This document shows, piece after piece, positions 1 through 8,452 of a stretch of DNA of 30,596 nt. The stretch comes from JASBSR01 sp963847575 (GTDB taxonomy: Bacteria; Pseudomonadota; Gammaproteobacteria; SZUA-229), in NCBI GenBank assembly GCA_963847575.1, contig CAWKAL010000089.1:1-30596 (forward strand). Direction: 5' to 3'. Made by a program: the position numbers and the translations under genes. Position 1 is the first letter of the stretch, and the number at the start of each line of letters is the position of its first letter. The notes beneath the pieces were generated by a model. It did no database searches. It was not told the DNA's origin and worked only from the letters and a program-made list of their open reading frames with translations.

Positions 1-653
1 ATCGCTTCTTCATTCGAAGACAGATTGGGTGCAAAGCCGCCTTCGTCACCCACCGCGGTATTCATGCCCTTGGCGTGCAGTACCGCGCGCAGGGTGTGGA
101 ACACTTCGGCGCCGTAGCGCAGCGCTTCGCGAAAACTCGGCGCGCCCACCGGCAGAATCATGAATTCCTGTAAATCGACACTGTTATCCGCGTGCGAGCC
201 GCCGTTGATAATATTCATCATCGGTACCGGCATCAGGTATTCACCCGAACCAAGATGCACGTACAGCGCTTCTTCGCGTTCGTCAGCGGCGGCGTGCGCG
301 CTCGCCAGCGATACTGCGAGAATCGCATTTGCGCCGAGTCGTGATTTGGTTTCGGTGCCATCGAGCTCGATCATTTTTTTGTCGATTTCGGCCTGTTTCT
401 GCGCGTCCATGTCGAGCAGCGCATCGCGAATTTCACCATTCACATTGGCCACGGCTTTGGTCACGCCCTTGCCCATATAACGCGACTTGTCACCGTCGCG
501 CAGTTCGAGCGCTTCACGCGTACCGGTGGATGCGCCCGAAGGCACCGCGGCGCGACCAAAGCCACCGGTGGCGAGTGTGACTTCGGCTTCAAGTGTAGGA
601 TTGCCGCGTGAATCCAGAATCTCGCGCGCATGAATTTTAACGATTTCGCTCAT
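1..653 (-). CDS. eno: Enolase, N-terminal part (runs off the left edge)
   Basis: Enolase converts 2-phosphoglycerate to phosphoenolpyruvate in glycolysis and gluconeogenesis in the cytosol. About 217 residues are visible, starting at the ATG whose complement lies at 651-653. The start MSEIVKIHAREILDSRGNPT is the canonical enolase N-terminus. It is followed by the loop PSGASTG, the stretch KSRLGANAILAVSLA, and PMMNIINGGSHADN with the substrate-loop His. VGDEGGFAPN is present near the window edge. The C-terminal barrel with the Mg-binding acidic residues is outside the window. It lies 28 bp downstream of kdsA and is probably cotranscribed with pyrG-kdsA, the usual gammaproteobacterial order. 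No abnormal residue was seen. Confidence 0.97.
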   Translation of the reverse strand, partial: MSEIVKIHAREILDSRGNPTLEAEVTLATGGFGRAAVPSGASTGTREALELRDGDKSRYMGKGVTKAVANVNGEIRDALLDMDAQKQAEIDKKMIELDGTETKSRLGANAILAVSLASAHAAADEREEALYVHLGSGEYLMPVPMMNIINGGSHADNSVDLQEFMILPVGAPSFREALRYGAEVFHTLRAVLHAKGMNTAVGDEGGFAPNLSSNEEA

Positions 654-681
654 GACTAACCTTGTATGTATGTTGAAATTT

Positions 682-1515
682 TTAAAGTGTGTTTTCTTCG
701 AATTCTGTCGCTTTGACAATGGCATCGAGTGCCTGCAGGCGTTCCAGCAGTGCCTGCATTTTAGCCAAAGGCCAGGCATTTGGGCCATCGCTGAGCGCCT
801 TTGCTGGATCAGGATGGGTTTCCATGAATACACCGGCAACCCCGGCGGCGACTGCAGCACGTGCCAGTACCGGCACATGTTCGCGTTGTCCGCCCGAACT
901 GGTGCCCTGTCCACCCGGCAATTGCACCGAATGCGTGGCATCGAACACCACCGGGCAACCGGTATTGCGCATCACTGCCAGCGAACGCATATCCGACACC
1001 AGGTTGTTATAACCGAATGATACACCGCGTTCGCACACCATGATGTTCTGATTACCGGTCGAGCGTGCTTTATCGACCACGTTTTTCATGTCCCAGGGCG
1101 CAAGAAACTGGCCTTTCTTGATGTTCACCGGTTTGCCGGTGCGCGCGACGTTGAGAATAAAATTGGTCTGGCGACACAGAAACGCCGGCGTCTGTAATAC
1201 ATCGACCACGTCGGCAACTTCGTCCAGCGGCGTGTCTTCGTGCACATCGGTGAGTACCGGCACGCCGACCTGGTCTTTGACCTTCTGCAAAATTTCCAGA
1301 CCCTGCGCCATGCCGGGCCCGCGGAAACTGTCGCCCGAAGAGCGGTTGGCCTTGTCGAAGGATGATTTGTATATGAACGCCATGCCGAGTGCGCCAGTGA
1401 TTTCTTTCAGCCGACCGGCGGTTTCCAGCGCCATGGCTTCACTTTCGATAACACAGGGGCCGGCGATCAGGAACAGCGGCTTATCCAGTCCTGCTTCAAA
1501 ACCACATAATTTCAT
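682..1515 (-). CDS. kdsA: 3-deoxy-8-phosphooctulonate synthase (KDO-8-P synthase)
   Basis: This enzyme condenses phosphoenolpyruvate with arabinose 5-phosphate to give KDO-8-phosphate, the precursor of the LPS inner-core sugar. The 277-residue length matches the family. Visible landmarks are FLIAGPCVIES near residues 15-25, YKSSFDKANRSS near 49-60, GVPVLTDVHE near 84-93, LCRQTNFI near 113-120, and FDATHSVQLPGGQGTSSGGQ near 190-210, all typical KdsA active-site segments. The start is supported by an AGGAG ribosome-binding site just upstream. It lies between pyrG (83-bp gap) and eno (28-bp gap) on the same strand, so a pyrG-kdsA-eno operon is likely. A Gram-negative, LPS-bearing host follows from its presence. 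Confidence 0.97.
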   Translation of the reverse strand: MKLCGFEAGLDKPLFLIAGPCVIESEAMALETAGRLKEITGALGMAFIYKSSFDKANRSSGDSFRGPGMAQGLEILQKVKDQVGVPVLTDVHEDTPLDEVADVVDVLQTPAFLCRQTNFILNVARTGKPVNIKKGQFLAPWDMKNVVDKARSTGNQNIMVCERGVSFGYNNLVSDMRSLAVMRNTGCPVVFDATHSVQLPGGQGTSSGGQREHVPVLARAAVAAGVAGVFMETHPDPAKALSDGPNAWPLAKMQALLERLQALDAIVKATEFEENTL

Positions 1516-1598
1516 CAGCCGCGTACTCCTGGTTCAGATTGCATAGATGTGCTCAGACGTGTGTCGAAGCGGTTTCGTTCCGTGGGCCAGGTCGATAC

Positions 1599-3266
1599 TC
1601 AGGCACAGACCGCAGTTTCACCGGTGCGAACCTGCTTATGCTGCAGTGCTGCGCGGATAAAATCGGCGAACAGCGGGTGACCATCGCGCGGTGTTGAGGT
1701 GAACTCGGGGTGAAACTGGCAGGCCAGGAACCAGGGATGGGCGTGCGGACCTTCCTGCGGCAGCTCGATCATTTCCACCAGCATACCGTCCGCCGATTTG
1801 CCGCTGATGACCAGCCCGGCCTGGGTGAGTACATCGAGGTATTTGTTATTGAATTCATAGCGATGGCGATGGCGCTCGACCACGCTGTCGGTACCGTATA
1901 CGCGGTGCGCCAGTGTGCCCGGTTCGATCAGGCAGGTCTGGCCGCCGAGGCGCATGGTGCCACCGAGGTCAGAACTCTTGCTGCGCCGTTCGATGCGCCC
2001 GGCTTCATCCATCCACTCGGTAATCAGGCCGATCACCGGATCCGGGGTATCAATTTTGAATTCACTGCTGTGCGCCTGCTCGATGCCGGCAACATAGCGC
2101 GCAAACTCGATCACCGCGACCTGCATGCCGAGACAGATGCCGAGATACGGCACATTGTTTTCGCGTGCGTATTTCACCGCTGCAATCTTGCCTTCGACAC
2201 CGCGATCACCAAATCCGCCCGGTACCAGAATGGCATCGAGATCCTGCAATGAACTGTAATCACCGTTTTCCAGCGACACCGAGTCAATATAACGAATATC
2301 GACGTGGGCGCGATTTTTCACCCCGGCGTGTGACAGTGCTTCGTTGAGTGATTTATACGATTCAGTCAGTTCGACATATTTGCCGACCATGCCGATGGTG
2401 ACCTGGAAATCCGGGTGTGCCATGACATCGACCACGCGCTGCCAGTCGGACAGATCGGCTTCGCCGACATCGAGGTTCATGCGCTTGACGATAATGTCGT
2501 CCACGCCCTGCTCGTGCAGCCACAACGGAATTTTGTAGATATTGTCGAGGTCACGCGCCGAGATCACCGCTTTCTGTTCGACATTGGTAAACAGGGCAAT
2601 CTTTTTGCGCTCTTCTTCGGGGATCAGCTGCTCGGAACGGCACAACAGGATATCCGGCTGAATACCGATGGAACGTAATTCTTTCACCGAATGCTGGGTC
2701 GGCTTGGTCTTGATTTCGCCCGCGGTGCGGATGTAGGGCACCAGCGTGAGGTGCACGAACATGGCGTGTTCGTGGCCCAGCTCGACGCCCATCTGGCGTA
2801 TGGCTTCCATGAACGGCAGTGATTCGATGTCACCCACGGTGCCGCCAATTTCCACCATGACGATGTCGGCGCCCTGGGCACCGGCGTGGATGCAGCGCTT
2901 GATTTCATCGGTGATATGCGGAATCACCTGCACCGTGCCACCCAGGTATTCGCCGCGGCGTTCCTTGCGGATCACTTCTTCGTAAATCTTGCCGGTGGTG
3001 AAATTGCTCAGCTTGCTGGTCGGGGTGCGCACAAAACGCTCGTAATGGCCGAGGTCGAGGTCGGTTTCAGCGCCGTCTTCGGTGACAAACACCTCGCCGT
3101 GCTGGAACGGGCTCATGGTGCCGGGGTCGACATTGATGTACGGGTCAAGCTTCATCATGCGCACGGTGAGTCCGCGACTTTCAAGGATGGCGCCGATCGA
3201 GGCGGCAGCGATACCTTTACCTAATGACGAAACCACACCACCGGTAATAAAAATGTATCGCGTCAT
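1599..3266 (-). CDS. pyrG: CTP synthase (glutamine hydrolysing)
   Basis: CTP synthase aminates UTP to CTP using ATP and glutamine, the last step of pyrimidine nucleotide synthesis. The protein has 555 residues, close to the family norm of about 545. The N-terminal amidoligase half begins MTRYIFITGGVVSSLGKGIA with the P-loop-like segment, then KLDPYINVDPGTM. The C-terminal class I glutamine amidotransferase half carries PGGFGDRG, the nucleophile motif GICLGMQ and the catalytic His/Glu motif CQFHPEF. The last ten residues form a short non-conserved tail. It is the first gene of the pyrG-kdsA-eno run and is divergent from zapE across a 237-bp intergenic region. Confidence 0.98.
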   Translation of the reverse strand: MTRYIFITGGVVSSLGKGIAAASIGAILESRGLTVRMMKLDPYINVDPGTMSPFQHGEVFVTEDGAETDLDLGHYERFVRTPTSKLSNFTTGKIYEEVIRKERRGEYLGGTVQVIPHITDEIKRCIHAGAQGADIVMVEIGGTVGDIESLPFMEAIRQMGVELGHEHAMFVHLTLVPYIRTAGEIKTKPTQHSVKELRSIGIQPDILLCRSEQLIPEEERKKIALFTNVEQKAVISARDLDNIYKIPLWLHEQGVDDIIVKRMNLDVGEADLSDWQRVVDVMAHPDFQVTIGMVGKYVELTESYKSLNEALSHAGVKNRAHVDIRYIDSVSLENGDYSSLQDLDAILVPGGFGDRGVEGKIAAVKYARENNVPYLGICLGMQVAVIEFARYVAGIEQAHSSEFKIDTPDPVIGLITEWMDEAGRIERRSKSSDLGGTMRLGGQTCLIEPGTLAHRVYGTDSVVERHRHRYEFNNKYLDVLTQAGLVISGKSADGMLVEMIELPQEGPHAHPWFLACQFHPEFTSTPRDGHPLFADFIRAALQHKQVRTGETAVCA

Positions 3267-3503
3267 GAATAATGCCGTGCTCTGGTTGAGTGTTTGATCT
3301 GGGTGTTTGCTATGCTTGCGGCGGTCAATGACCGCTACCGAGCTACGGGTAACTATGGTAACAACATTCGCTTACTACGACAATGAAATAAGCCGATACA
3401 GCCGATTTACAGTTGCGATGCGTGCCCGGTTCATAAAAAGAACCAGCAGTTTCCTGTATCCTGTTGTTAAATATCAAGCCACGAACGTACCTGCAAACGC
3501 CTG
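3267..3503. other. Divergent intergenic region between pyrG and zapE
   Basis: This 237-bp gap must hold the promoters of both flanking, divergently oriented genes. I saw no convincing coding frame. A small hairpin GGTTC-ATAAAAA-GAACC lies near 3430-3446. No clean -35/-10 pair could be assigned with confidence. Confidence 0.5.
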
Positions 3504-4601
3504 ATGAATCTCAGCCAGCGCTATCAACACGCCATTGAGCAAGGCACGCACGACAGTGATGCTGCCCAGCGCCATGTCATCGAGGCCCTGCAGGAATGCA
3601 GCGATCAACTGTTGCAGGCCGAGCAGGACACATCCCGACCCTGGCACCGGCTTTCAGCCCTGTTCGGATTCAGGCCCACGCCGGTCCGAGGCGTTTATAT
3701 CTGGGGCGGTGTCGGCCGCGGCAAAACCTGGCTGATGAACATGTTTTACCAGTCATTGCCTGTCGAAAACAAACTGCGACTGCATTTTCATCATTTCATG
3801 CTCGAGGTGCACGAGCAGCTCTCACGCCAGCAAGGCCAGAAAAATCCGCTGCGGCAGATTGCCAGCGACTATGCGCGTCGCTACCGCGTCATCTGTCTCG
3901 ACGAATTCATAGTCACCAATATTACCGATGCCATGCTGCTCTATGGCCTGTTCGACGCCCTGTTTAGCTATGGTGTCACCCTGATCGCTACGTCAAATCG
4001 CATTCCGGACGATCTGTACAAAAACGGCCTGCAGCGCGAGCGATTTTTACCTGCCATTGAGCTCATCAAGCGCTACACCCGGGTGCTGCACCTGGATAGC
4101 GACATCGACCACCGGCTCAAGCTGCTGGAAGAATCCGAGGTGTATTACCAGCCGATAGATGACACCACCGACGCGCAACTGGAAGCACGGCTGCGCGCGC
4201 TGGCCACCGACCAGATCGTGTTCGATACTACGCTCAGCGTCCTCAATCGCCCGATTGCCTGCCGTGCGCAGGCGGATGAAATTGCCTGGTTCGATTTCCA
4301 CGTGCTGTGCACAGCGCCACGCGCGGCACAGGATTACATCGAACTGGCGTGCGAATACCATACCCTGCTGCTTTCCGGCGTGCCGCTAATGAACGAAAGC
4401 ATGGATGATAAAGCCCGGCGCTTCATTTATTTGATCGATGAACTGTATGATCGACGCGTAAAATTGATCCTGAGCGCAGAAGCGCCGCCCGAGAAACTGT
4501 ACAATGGCTCAATGCTCGAATTTGCTTTTCACCGCACCAGCAGTCGCCTGATCGAAATGCGCTCCGATGCTTACCTGGGCAAACAGCATAAACATATTTG
4601 A
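3504..4601 (+). CDS. zapE: Cell division AFG1-family ATPase ZapE
   Basis: AFG1/YhcM-type P-loop ATPase; in E. coli ZapE associates with the Z-ring and modulates FtsZ late in division. The protein has 365 residues, the usual length. Motifs: Walker A within WGGVGRGKTW (residues 67-76), a basic, His-rich segment LHFHHFMLEVHEQL just after it, Walker B in VICLDEF (about 129-135), and a sensor-type stretch LIATSNRIPDDLYKNGLQR. The C-terminus has the family block DDKARRFIYLIDELYDRRVK followed by FHRTSSRLIEM. The start is the first ATG in frame and has no obvious Shine-Dalgarno sequence. A small ORF follows 41 bp downstream on the same strand. Confidence 0.95.
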   Translation: MNLSQRYQHAIEQGTHDSDAAQRHVIEALQECSDQLLQAEQDTSRPWHRLSALFGFRPTPVRGVYIWGGVGRGKTWLMNMFYQSLPVENKLRLHFHHFMLEVHEQLSRQQGQKNPLRQIASDYARRYRVICLDEFIVTNITDAMLLYGLFDALFSYGVTLIATSNRIPDDLYKNGLQRERFLPAIELIKRYTRVLHLDSDIDHRLKLLEESEVYYQPIDDTTDAQLEARLRALATDQIVFDTTLSVLNRPIACRAQADEIAWFDFHVLCTAPRAAQDYIELACEYHTLLLSGVPLMNESMDDKARRFIYLIDELYDRRVKLILSAEAPPEKLYNGSMLEFAFHRTSSRLIEMRSDAYLGKQHKHI

Positions 4602-4642
4602 TAGCTATACTGACACTATAAACATCTGAACTGGTAATCCTG

Positions 4643-4840
4643 ATGAGTTCTCACCTGCCAAACCACTTACAGCTTATCGTCGATGATATTTGCGGAGATG
4701 GCTGCAATCAGGTGAACCACATCATTAAAACATTGCAGGAAGATAAAGTCATTGAAGTCATGGAAGCACTGAGCACTGTCGAACGCCAGCAGGTGCTCGA
4801 TGAACTCAGGGAAATCATGGCGGTTTACGAACAGCGTTAA
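4643..4840 (+). CDS. Small hypothetical protein, 65 aa
   Basis: Short cytosolic-looking protein without a signal peptide or membrane segment. It is predicted to be largely helical, with the amphipathic stretch VNHIIKTLQEDKVIEVMEAL followed by an acidic helix ending MAVYEQR. It contains two Cys (DDICGDGCNQ). I do not recognise a family. It sits 41 bp after zapE on the same strand and could be cotranscribed. Coding is supported by a natural composition, frequent synonymous third-position C/G and lack of competing frames. No clear ribosome-binding site is visible, so existence is likely but not certain. Confidence 0.6.
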   Translation: MSSHLPNHLQLIVDDICGDGCNQVNHIIKTLQEDKVIEVMEALSTVERQQVLDELREIMAVYEQR

Positions 4841-5016
4841 GACTATAAAAACCGCTACACAAATACTTCATAGCCCCGGCCTGACCACATAGAAGCCCCG
4901 GTCAGACAATTACTTCGCATACCACTCGCTGAATTCAAATGATGTCCTGTTGTGATAATACAGGCCTTGCTGTATATCTGACTAAAGAATACAAAAAAAC
5001 TGACGCTACTTGTCCT

Positions 5017-5106
5017 ATGAAACAGTTCATTATCATTTGCCTGTTGTTCGTTATCGGTATTGCCGTCGGCGTGTACATAACGCCTGTCACGCCTGACATC
5101 AGCTAG
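5017..5106 (+). CDS. Possible 29-aa single-pass membrane peptide
   Basis: An ATG-initiated 29-codon frame encodes MKQFIIICLLF followed by a continuous hydrophobic stretch to about residue 20, then a short polar tail with two Pro-containing TPVTPDIS residues. One Lys before the hydrophobic segment fits an N-in membrane peptide or a signal-like peptide. The frame is too short to be certain and has no strong ribosome-binding site. It lies in the 417-bp gap between the 65-aa ORF and the peroxidase gene. Confidence 0.3.
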   Translation: MKQFIIICLLFVIGIAVGVYITPVTPDIS

Positions 5107-5199
5107 CCGTTCCAGTCACCTATCAGGCGGCGCTGCAGAAATCCACGCCCATCGATACGATACGCCCGGGCTGCTGTAACAACACAAAATAACGCACAA

Positions 5200-5227
5200 A
5201 CACAGGGGAGCCGCTGCTCCCCTGTGT
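5200..5227. terminator. Strong hairpin between the small ORFs and the haem peroxidase
   Basis: ACACAGGGGAG / CTCCCCTGTGT form a perfect 11-bp stem around the 6-nt loop CCGCTG. It lies about 30 bp beyond the stop codon of the minus-strand peroxidase gene, and downstream of the plus-strand small ORFs. The T-content after the stem is modest on both strands, so it may act as a bidirectional terminator or a 3'-end stabiliser. Confidence 0.65.
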
Positions 5228-5257
5228 GTTATTACGCCATCAGTTAGCTGGCCTGCA

Positions 5258-6796
5258 TCACCCCACGTAGCGCGCAATATCAGCCAGGGTAAACCCTTTC
5301 GGGGTTTCAGCGGGTGTTTTACAGGGATCACCCTCACCTGCAGAAAGCCGTGTATTTTTCGGGTCTACGTCTTTAAGTCCTTTCGGGTTCCAGATACAGG
5401 GATCAGGGCACCACGTCTTGTACCTGCCATTTTCCTGGTAATTCAGGAAAGACGTGCTGCAATTTTTCAGCATGGCACCGAACACTTCCAGCAATATCGC
5501 CGAACCCACCGGGCCGAGATGTCGCCCGCCCGAGGCAGTGCCTTCCAGCATCAGGTATAGAAATAGCGGCGTGTGTTTTTCAAGTTTGTCTCGCCTGGCT
5601 TTCGGAATACATTCCCAGCCCTCGATTTTGTCAAACGGCAAATCGCAGTTCTCGACCAGCTTGCCATAACCGCCATGCTTGCAGCCTTTTGCCAGTGCTT
5701 TGGCAATGCTCTGTCCGCTCGGCAGCCCCAGCACATAGCCGCGTAATAAATTACGGAATGCCAGAGAACGATCATTCGCACCTGCGCTGCGGCCCACCAC
5801 GGGGTCAGGCAGGCGAATCATTTCATCCGCCAGCAGGTGGTCTATGGCTTTTGATTTTACGTATTCATGACAGGGTTCGACATCCAGCAGGAAGCGCCAG
5901 TCAACCACCAGTTTTTCGGGCACATGCGAAAACCCGAGCGTACCAAAGCGTTCATCGAACAAATCGACGACCGGGTAGTCCGCATTCACCGGGTATTGAG
6001 AACGCACCAGGGTATGGCCGAAACGATACGCGGCGACTGAAAATTCGACCGGCATGCAGATGCGGCCACATTTATCAACAGGTGGACAGTAGGGATAGTG
6101 TGACTTGCGGTCTTCGATTAACGGCAAGGCATGATTATAAACATCCGGATCGCACACCCGGCGCAGAAAATCGTACAACACGACCCATTGATAATGAAAC
6201 CGGCTGTCTTCCTGTGCCTTTTCAAAACTGCGGCCAACAATGCGACGATTATGAAAGCGCAGGAACATCAGCTGCATTTGTGACACGTAAATGTTTTCGT
6301 CATTTCGCGGGTCGCCGATCAACGCACGGCCATCGCGGTTACGTGGCACATCATTGTGAGTATTTTTTTTATTGCCGATCAGCAAACGACCGGCCTGGGT
6401 CTGGTCAAACAAAAACGGCATCGCTTCCGGTCCTAAACCGTACACACAATCCAGATCGAGTGAAGCTGTTCGTAGATTGGGCAGTTTGTCGATGTCGGCG
6501 ACCGGCGCGCCGTGCAGCGCCGTGGTGGTATCGAGCGTGATGTCATGATCGATAAATTGCGCAAAAAACGTGTACGCGGCAGGTATGCCACTGTCACCCG
6601 ACTCGCCGCCTGCATCATGCATTATGCCGCCGGGACCGCCCAGCAGTGACGCAATGTCTTCAGCCTCGCACTGCTGCTTGATACCGCATTCAGTCGCCCA
6701 GCTTTTTAAATTTGGAAAAAGTTTACAGAAGTTACCGAGACTGGCATGTTCGCAGCCGCGAGCCTTGGTCATGCCATGTGGTGATATTTTTGCCAT
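5258..6796 (-). CDS. Animal-type haem peroxidase family protein
   Basis: Haem-dependent peroxidase of the animal (myeloperoxidase-like) superfamily, about 512 residues. Seen directly: FFAQFIDHDITLD with Asp83-His84 matching the distal Asp-His pair, GDPRNDENIYVSQMQLMFLR with Arg164 and Glu167 matching the catalytic Arg and haem-linking Glu, FHNRRI, and AAYRFGHTLVRSQ with His261 as proximal haem ligand. The start MAKISPHGMTK (complement at 6794-6796) is chosen because an AAGGGAG Shine-Dalgarno lies about 9 bp upstream; a longer frame to 6865 reads through that site. There is no signal peptide or lipobox, so it is probably cytosolic or leaves by another route. It is Cys-rich for the family, with clusters near both ends. 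Substrate unknown. It is monocistronic, with a promoter-like sequence and palindrome upstream. Confidence 0.9.
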   Translation of the reverse strand: MAKISPHGMTKARGCEHASLGNFCKLFPNLKSWATECGIKQQCEAEDIASLLGGPGGIMHDAGGESGDSGIPAAYTFFAQFIDHDITLDTTTALHGAPVADIDKLPNLRTASLDLDCVYGLGPEAMPFLFDQTQAGRLLIGNKKNTHNDVPRNRDGRALIGDPRNDENIYVSQMQLMFLRFHNRRIVGRSFEKAQEDSRFHYQWVVLYDFLRRVCDPDVYNHALPLIEDRKSHYPYCPPVDKCGRICMPVEFSVAAYRFGHTLVRSQYPVNADYPVVDLFDERFGTLGFSHVPEKLVVDWRFLLDVEPCHEYVKSKAIDHLLADEMIRLPDPVVGRSAGANDRSLAFRNLLRGYVLGLPSGQSIAKALAKGCKHGGYGKLVENCDLPFDKIEGWECIPKARRDKLEKHTPLFLYLMLEGTASGGRHLGPVGSAILLEVFGAMLKNCSTSFLNYQENGRYKTWCPDPCIWNPKGLKDVDPKNTRLSAGEGDPCKTPAETPKGFTLADIARYVG

Positions 6797-6877
6797 GTGA
6801 TGAATCTCCCTTTTAATGTTGATGTATGCACCATGAATATGGCTACACACACCCATCCATGGCACGCGATCAAGTCT

Positions 6878-6893
6878 AACAAATCAATTTGTT
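6878..6893. promoter_or_regulatory. Palindrome in the peroxidase leader, candidate operator
   Basis: AACAAAT-CA-ATTTGTT is a perfect 7-bp inverted repeat with a 2-bp centre, lying about 80 bp upstream of the peroxidase start and roughly 25 bp beyond the candidate -10 box on the minus strand. This geometry fits a repressor site just after the transcription start. The regulator is unknown. Confidence 0.4.
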
Positions 6894-6917
6894 AATTGGG
6901 AGATCATTCGTTGGCTG

Positions 6918-6945
6918 ATTGTAAAAATTCGTACCTGGATCACAA
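6918..6945 (-). promoter_or_regulatory. Candidate sigma70-type promoter of the haem peroxidase gene
   Basis: On the minus strand TTGTGA (complement 6940-6945) and TACAAT (complement 6918-6923) are separated by 16 bp. These match the -35 consensus at four and the -10 consensus at five of six positions. Transcription would begin near 6911, giving a leader of about 115 nt that contains the palindrome at 6878-6893. Confidence 0.4.
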
Positions 6946-6973
6946 AATCGTATCGGGTGATTTTAATGCCCGC

Positions 6974-8452
6974 TCAAAGAGGTACCGCGCAACGTTGTTC
7001 TTTGCGCAAGGCATGCTCGACTGCAATCGCGCTCATGTTCACCAGGCTACGTACCGTGACTGACTGAGTCAGCACATGCGCCGACTTTTGTGTACCCACC
7101 AGGATCGGGCCGACAGTGACACCACCGCCGAGGACTTTCAATAAGTTGACGGCAATATTGGCGGCGTCGGCATTGGGCATGACCAGCAGGTTGGCACAGC
7201 CCTTAAGGCGTGAATTGGGAAATATACGATGTCGGATTTCTTCCGAGAGCGCGGCATCCGCGTGCATTTCACCCTCCACTTCGAGCATCGGTGCACGTTG
7301 TACAAGTATCTGTAAAGCCTGGCGCATTTTTTCTGCCGAGGGCGCGCGTGAAGTGCCAAAACTTGAATGCGACAGCAAGGCGACTCTCGGTTTCAGGCCA
7401 AATGCTTCGATTTCTTCCGCGCACAGCAGTGCCATCTCGGCAATTTCTTCAGCACCGGGATCGGTGCTGACATGCGCATCGCATATAAAGAGTGTCTGCT
7501 TGGGCAACAGGTGCGCCACCATGGTCGATGCACCAAGAATGCCGGGCGCGGTGCCGATGATGTCGAGCACATGATGCATGTGACGCTGAAAACCACCAAT
7601 CACTCCGGTGATCATCGAATCCGCCTCACCGCCATCAACCATGAGCGCCGCCAGCACCGAGTGCTGGGTTTTCACCATGTACTGGGCGCCGCCCGGGGTG
7701 ACGCCCATGCGTCCCATGAGTTCGTGATACCGCTGCCAGTGTTTTTCGTAATGCGGGCTATGGTGTGGATCGACAATATCAATATCGACAGCATCACGAA
7801 GTCGCAGGCCAAGCCGTGTAATCTGTTGCAGGATAATCTTTGGATCACCGACCAGTATCGGCCTGGCGATGTCATCGTCAACCACCTGCTGCACGGCCTG
7901 CAGCACACGCTGTGATTCACCTTCGGCATACACCACGCGCTTACCGCTGCCGATGGCACGTTCAAACACCGGCCGCATGAAGAAACCGGAACGGTAGACA
8001 AATGATTTGAGTTTTTCACGATAGGCATACAGGTTTTCAATCGGGCGGGTGGCGACACCACTTTGCATAGCTGCTTCGGCCACGGCCGGGGCCAGCTCGG
8101 TAATCAGGCGCGGATCAAACGGCCTGGGAATCAGGTAGTCAGCACCGAAGCGAACCGGCTCGCCTCCGTAGGCCTGCAATACCCGGTCAGAGGTTTCTTT
8201 TTGTGCCAGGCGCGCCAGCGCGTTGACGCAGGCCAGTTTCATTTCTTCATTAATCGTGGTCGCGCCAACATCCAGTGCACCGCGAAAAATAAACGGAAAA
8301 CACAGCACATTGTTGACCTGGTTGGGATAGTCCGAACGCCCGGTGCAGATCACGGCATCGTCGCGCACTTCGCGCACCAGCTCGGGCAGAATTTCCGGCA
8401 TCGGATTAGCCAGCGCCATGATCAATGGTCGTGGCGCCATTTTTTTCACCAT
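6974..8452 (-). CDS. maeB: NADP-malic enzyme MaeB, C-terminal part (NAD-binding end plus phosphotransacetylase-like domain)
   Basis: Second part of a malic enzyme whose frame changes by one base near 8440-8454. It resumes at MVKKMAPRPLIMALANPMPE, the conserved continuation of the malic-enzyme NAD-binding domain, with GRSDYPNQVNNVLCFPFIFRG shortly after. The remaining ~330 residues form the phosphate acetyl/butyryltransferase-like domain typical of long MaeB proteins, with MITGVIGGFQRHMHHVLDIIG and LPNADAANIAVNLLKVL-like segments; in E. coli this domain mediates allosteric control by acetyl-CoA and other metabolites. An ATG at 8452 could permit a restart, but the upstream fragment alone lacks the complete catalytic core. 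Together the two parts give about 760 residues, the normal MaeB length. Confidence 0.93.
   Translation of the reverse strand: MVKKMAPRPLIMALANPMPEILPELVREVRDDAVICTGRSDYPNQVNNVLCFPFIFRGALDVGATTINEEMKLACVNALARLAQKETSDRVLQAYGGEPVRFGADYLIPRPFDPRLITELAPAVAEAAMQSGVATRPIENLYAYREKLKSFVYRSGFFMRPVFERAIGSGKRVVYAEGESQRVLQAVQQVVDDDIARPILVGDPKIILQQITRLGLRLRDAVDIDIVDPHHSPHYEKHWQRYHELMGRMGVTPGGAQYMVKTQHSVLAALMVDGGEADSMITGVIGGFQRHMHHVLDIIGTAPGILGASTMVAHLLPKQTLFICDAHVSTDPGAEEIAEMALLCAEEIEAFGLKPRVALLSHSSFGTSRAPSAEKMRQALQILVQRAPMLEVEGEMHADAALSEEIRHRIFPNSRLKGCANLLVMPNADAANIAVNLLKVLGGGVTVGPILVGTQKSAHVLTQSVTVRSLVNMSAIAVEHALRKEQRCAVPL

Larger units (their letters stand above)
4841..5257. other. Intergenic region between the small ORF and the haem peroxidase
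   Basis: This 417-bp stretch contains the possible 29-aa membrane peptide (5017-5106) and the strong hairpin at 5200-5227. A direct repeat of GCCCCGG with flanking CTGACC/GGTCAG occurs at about 4873-4905 and could form a weak hairpin. Nothing else supported. Confidence 0.5.

Noticed and set aside
3307..3504. A 65-codon plus-strand frame upstream of zapE
   Set aside because: It ends exactly at the zapE start, has no family resemblance, and occupies the region expected to contain the divergent promoters.
5689..6540. A long plus-strand open frame (283 codons) opposite the haem peroxidase
   Set aside because: Low-complexity, Arg/His-rich translation with no domain; it is an antisense shadow of a clearly conserved gene.
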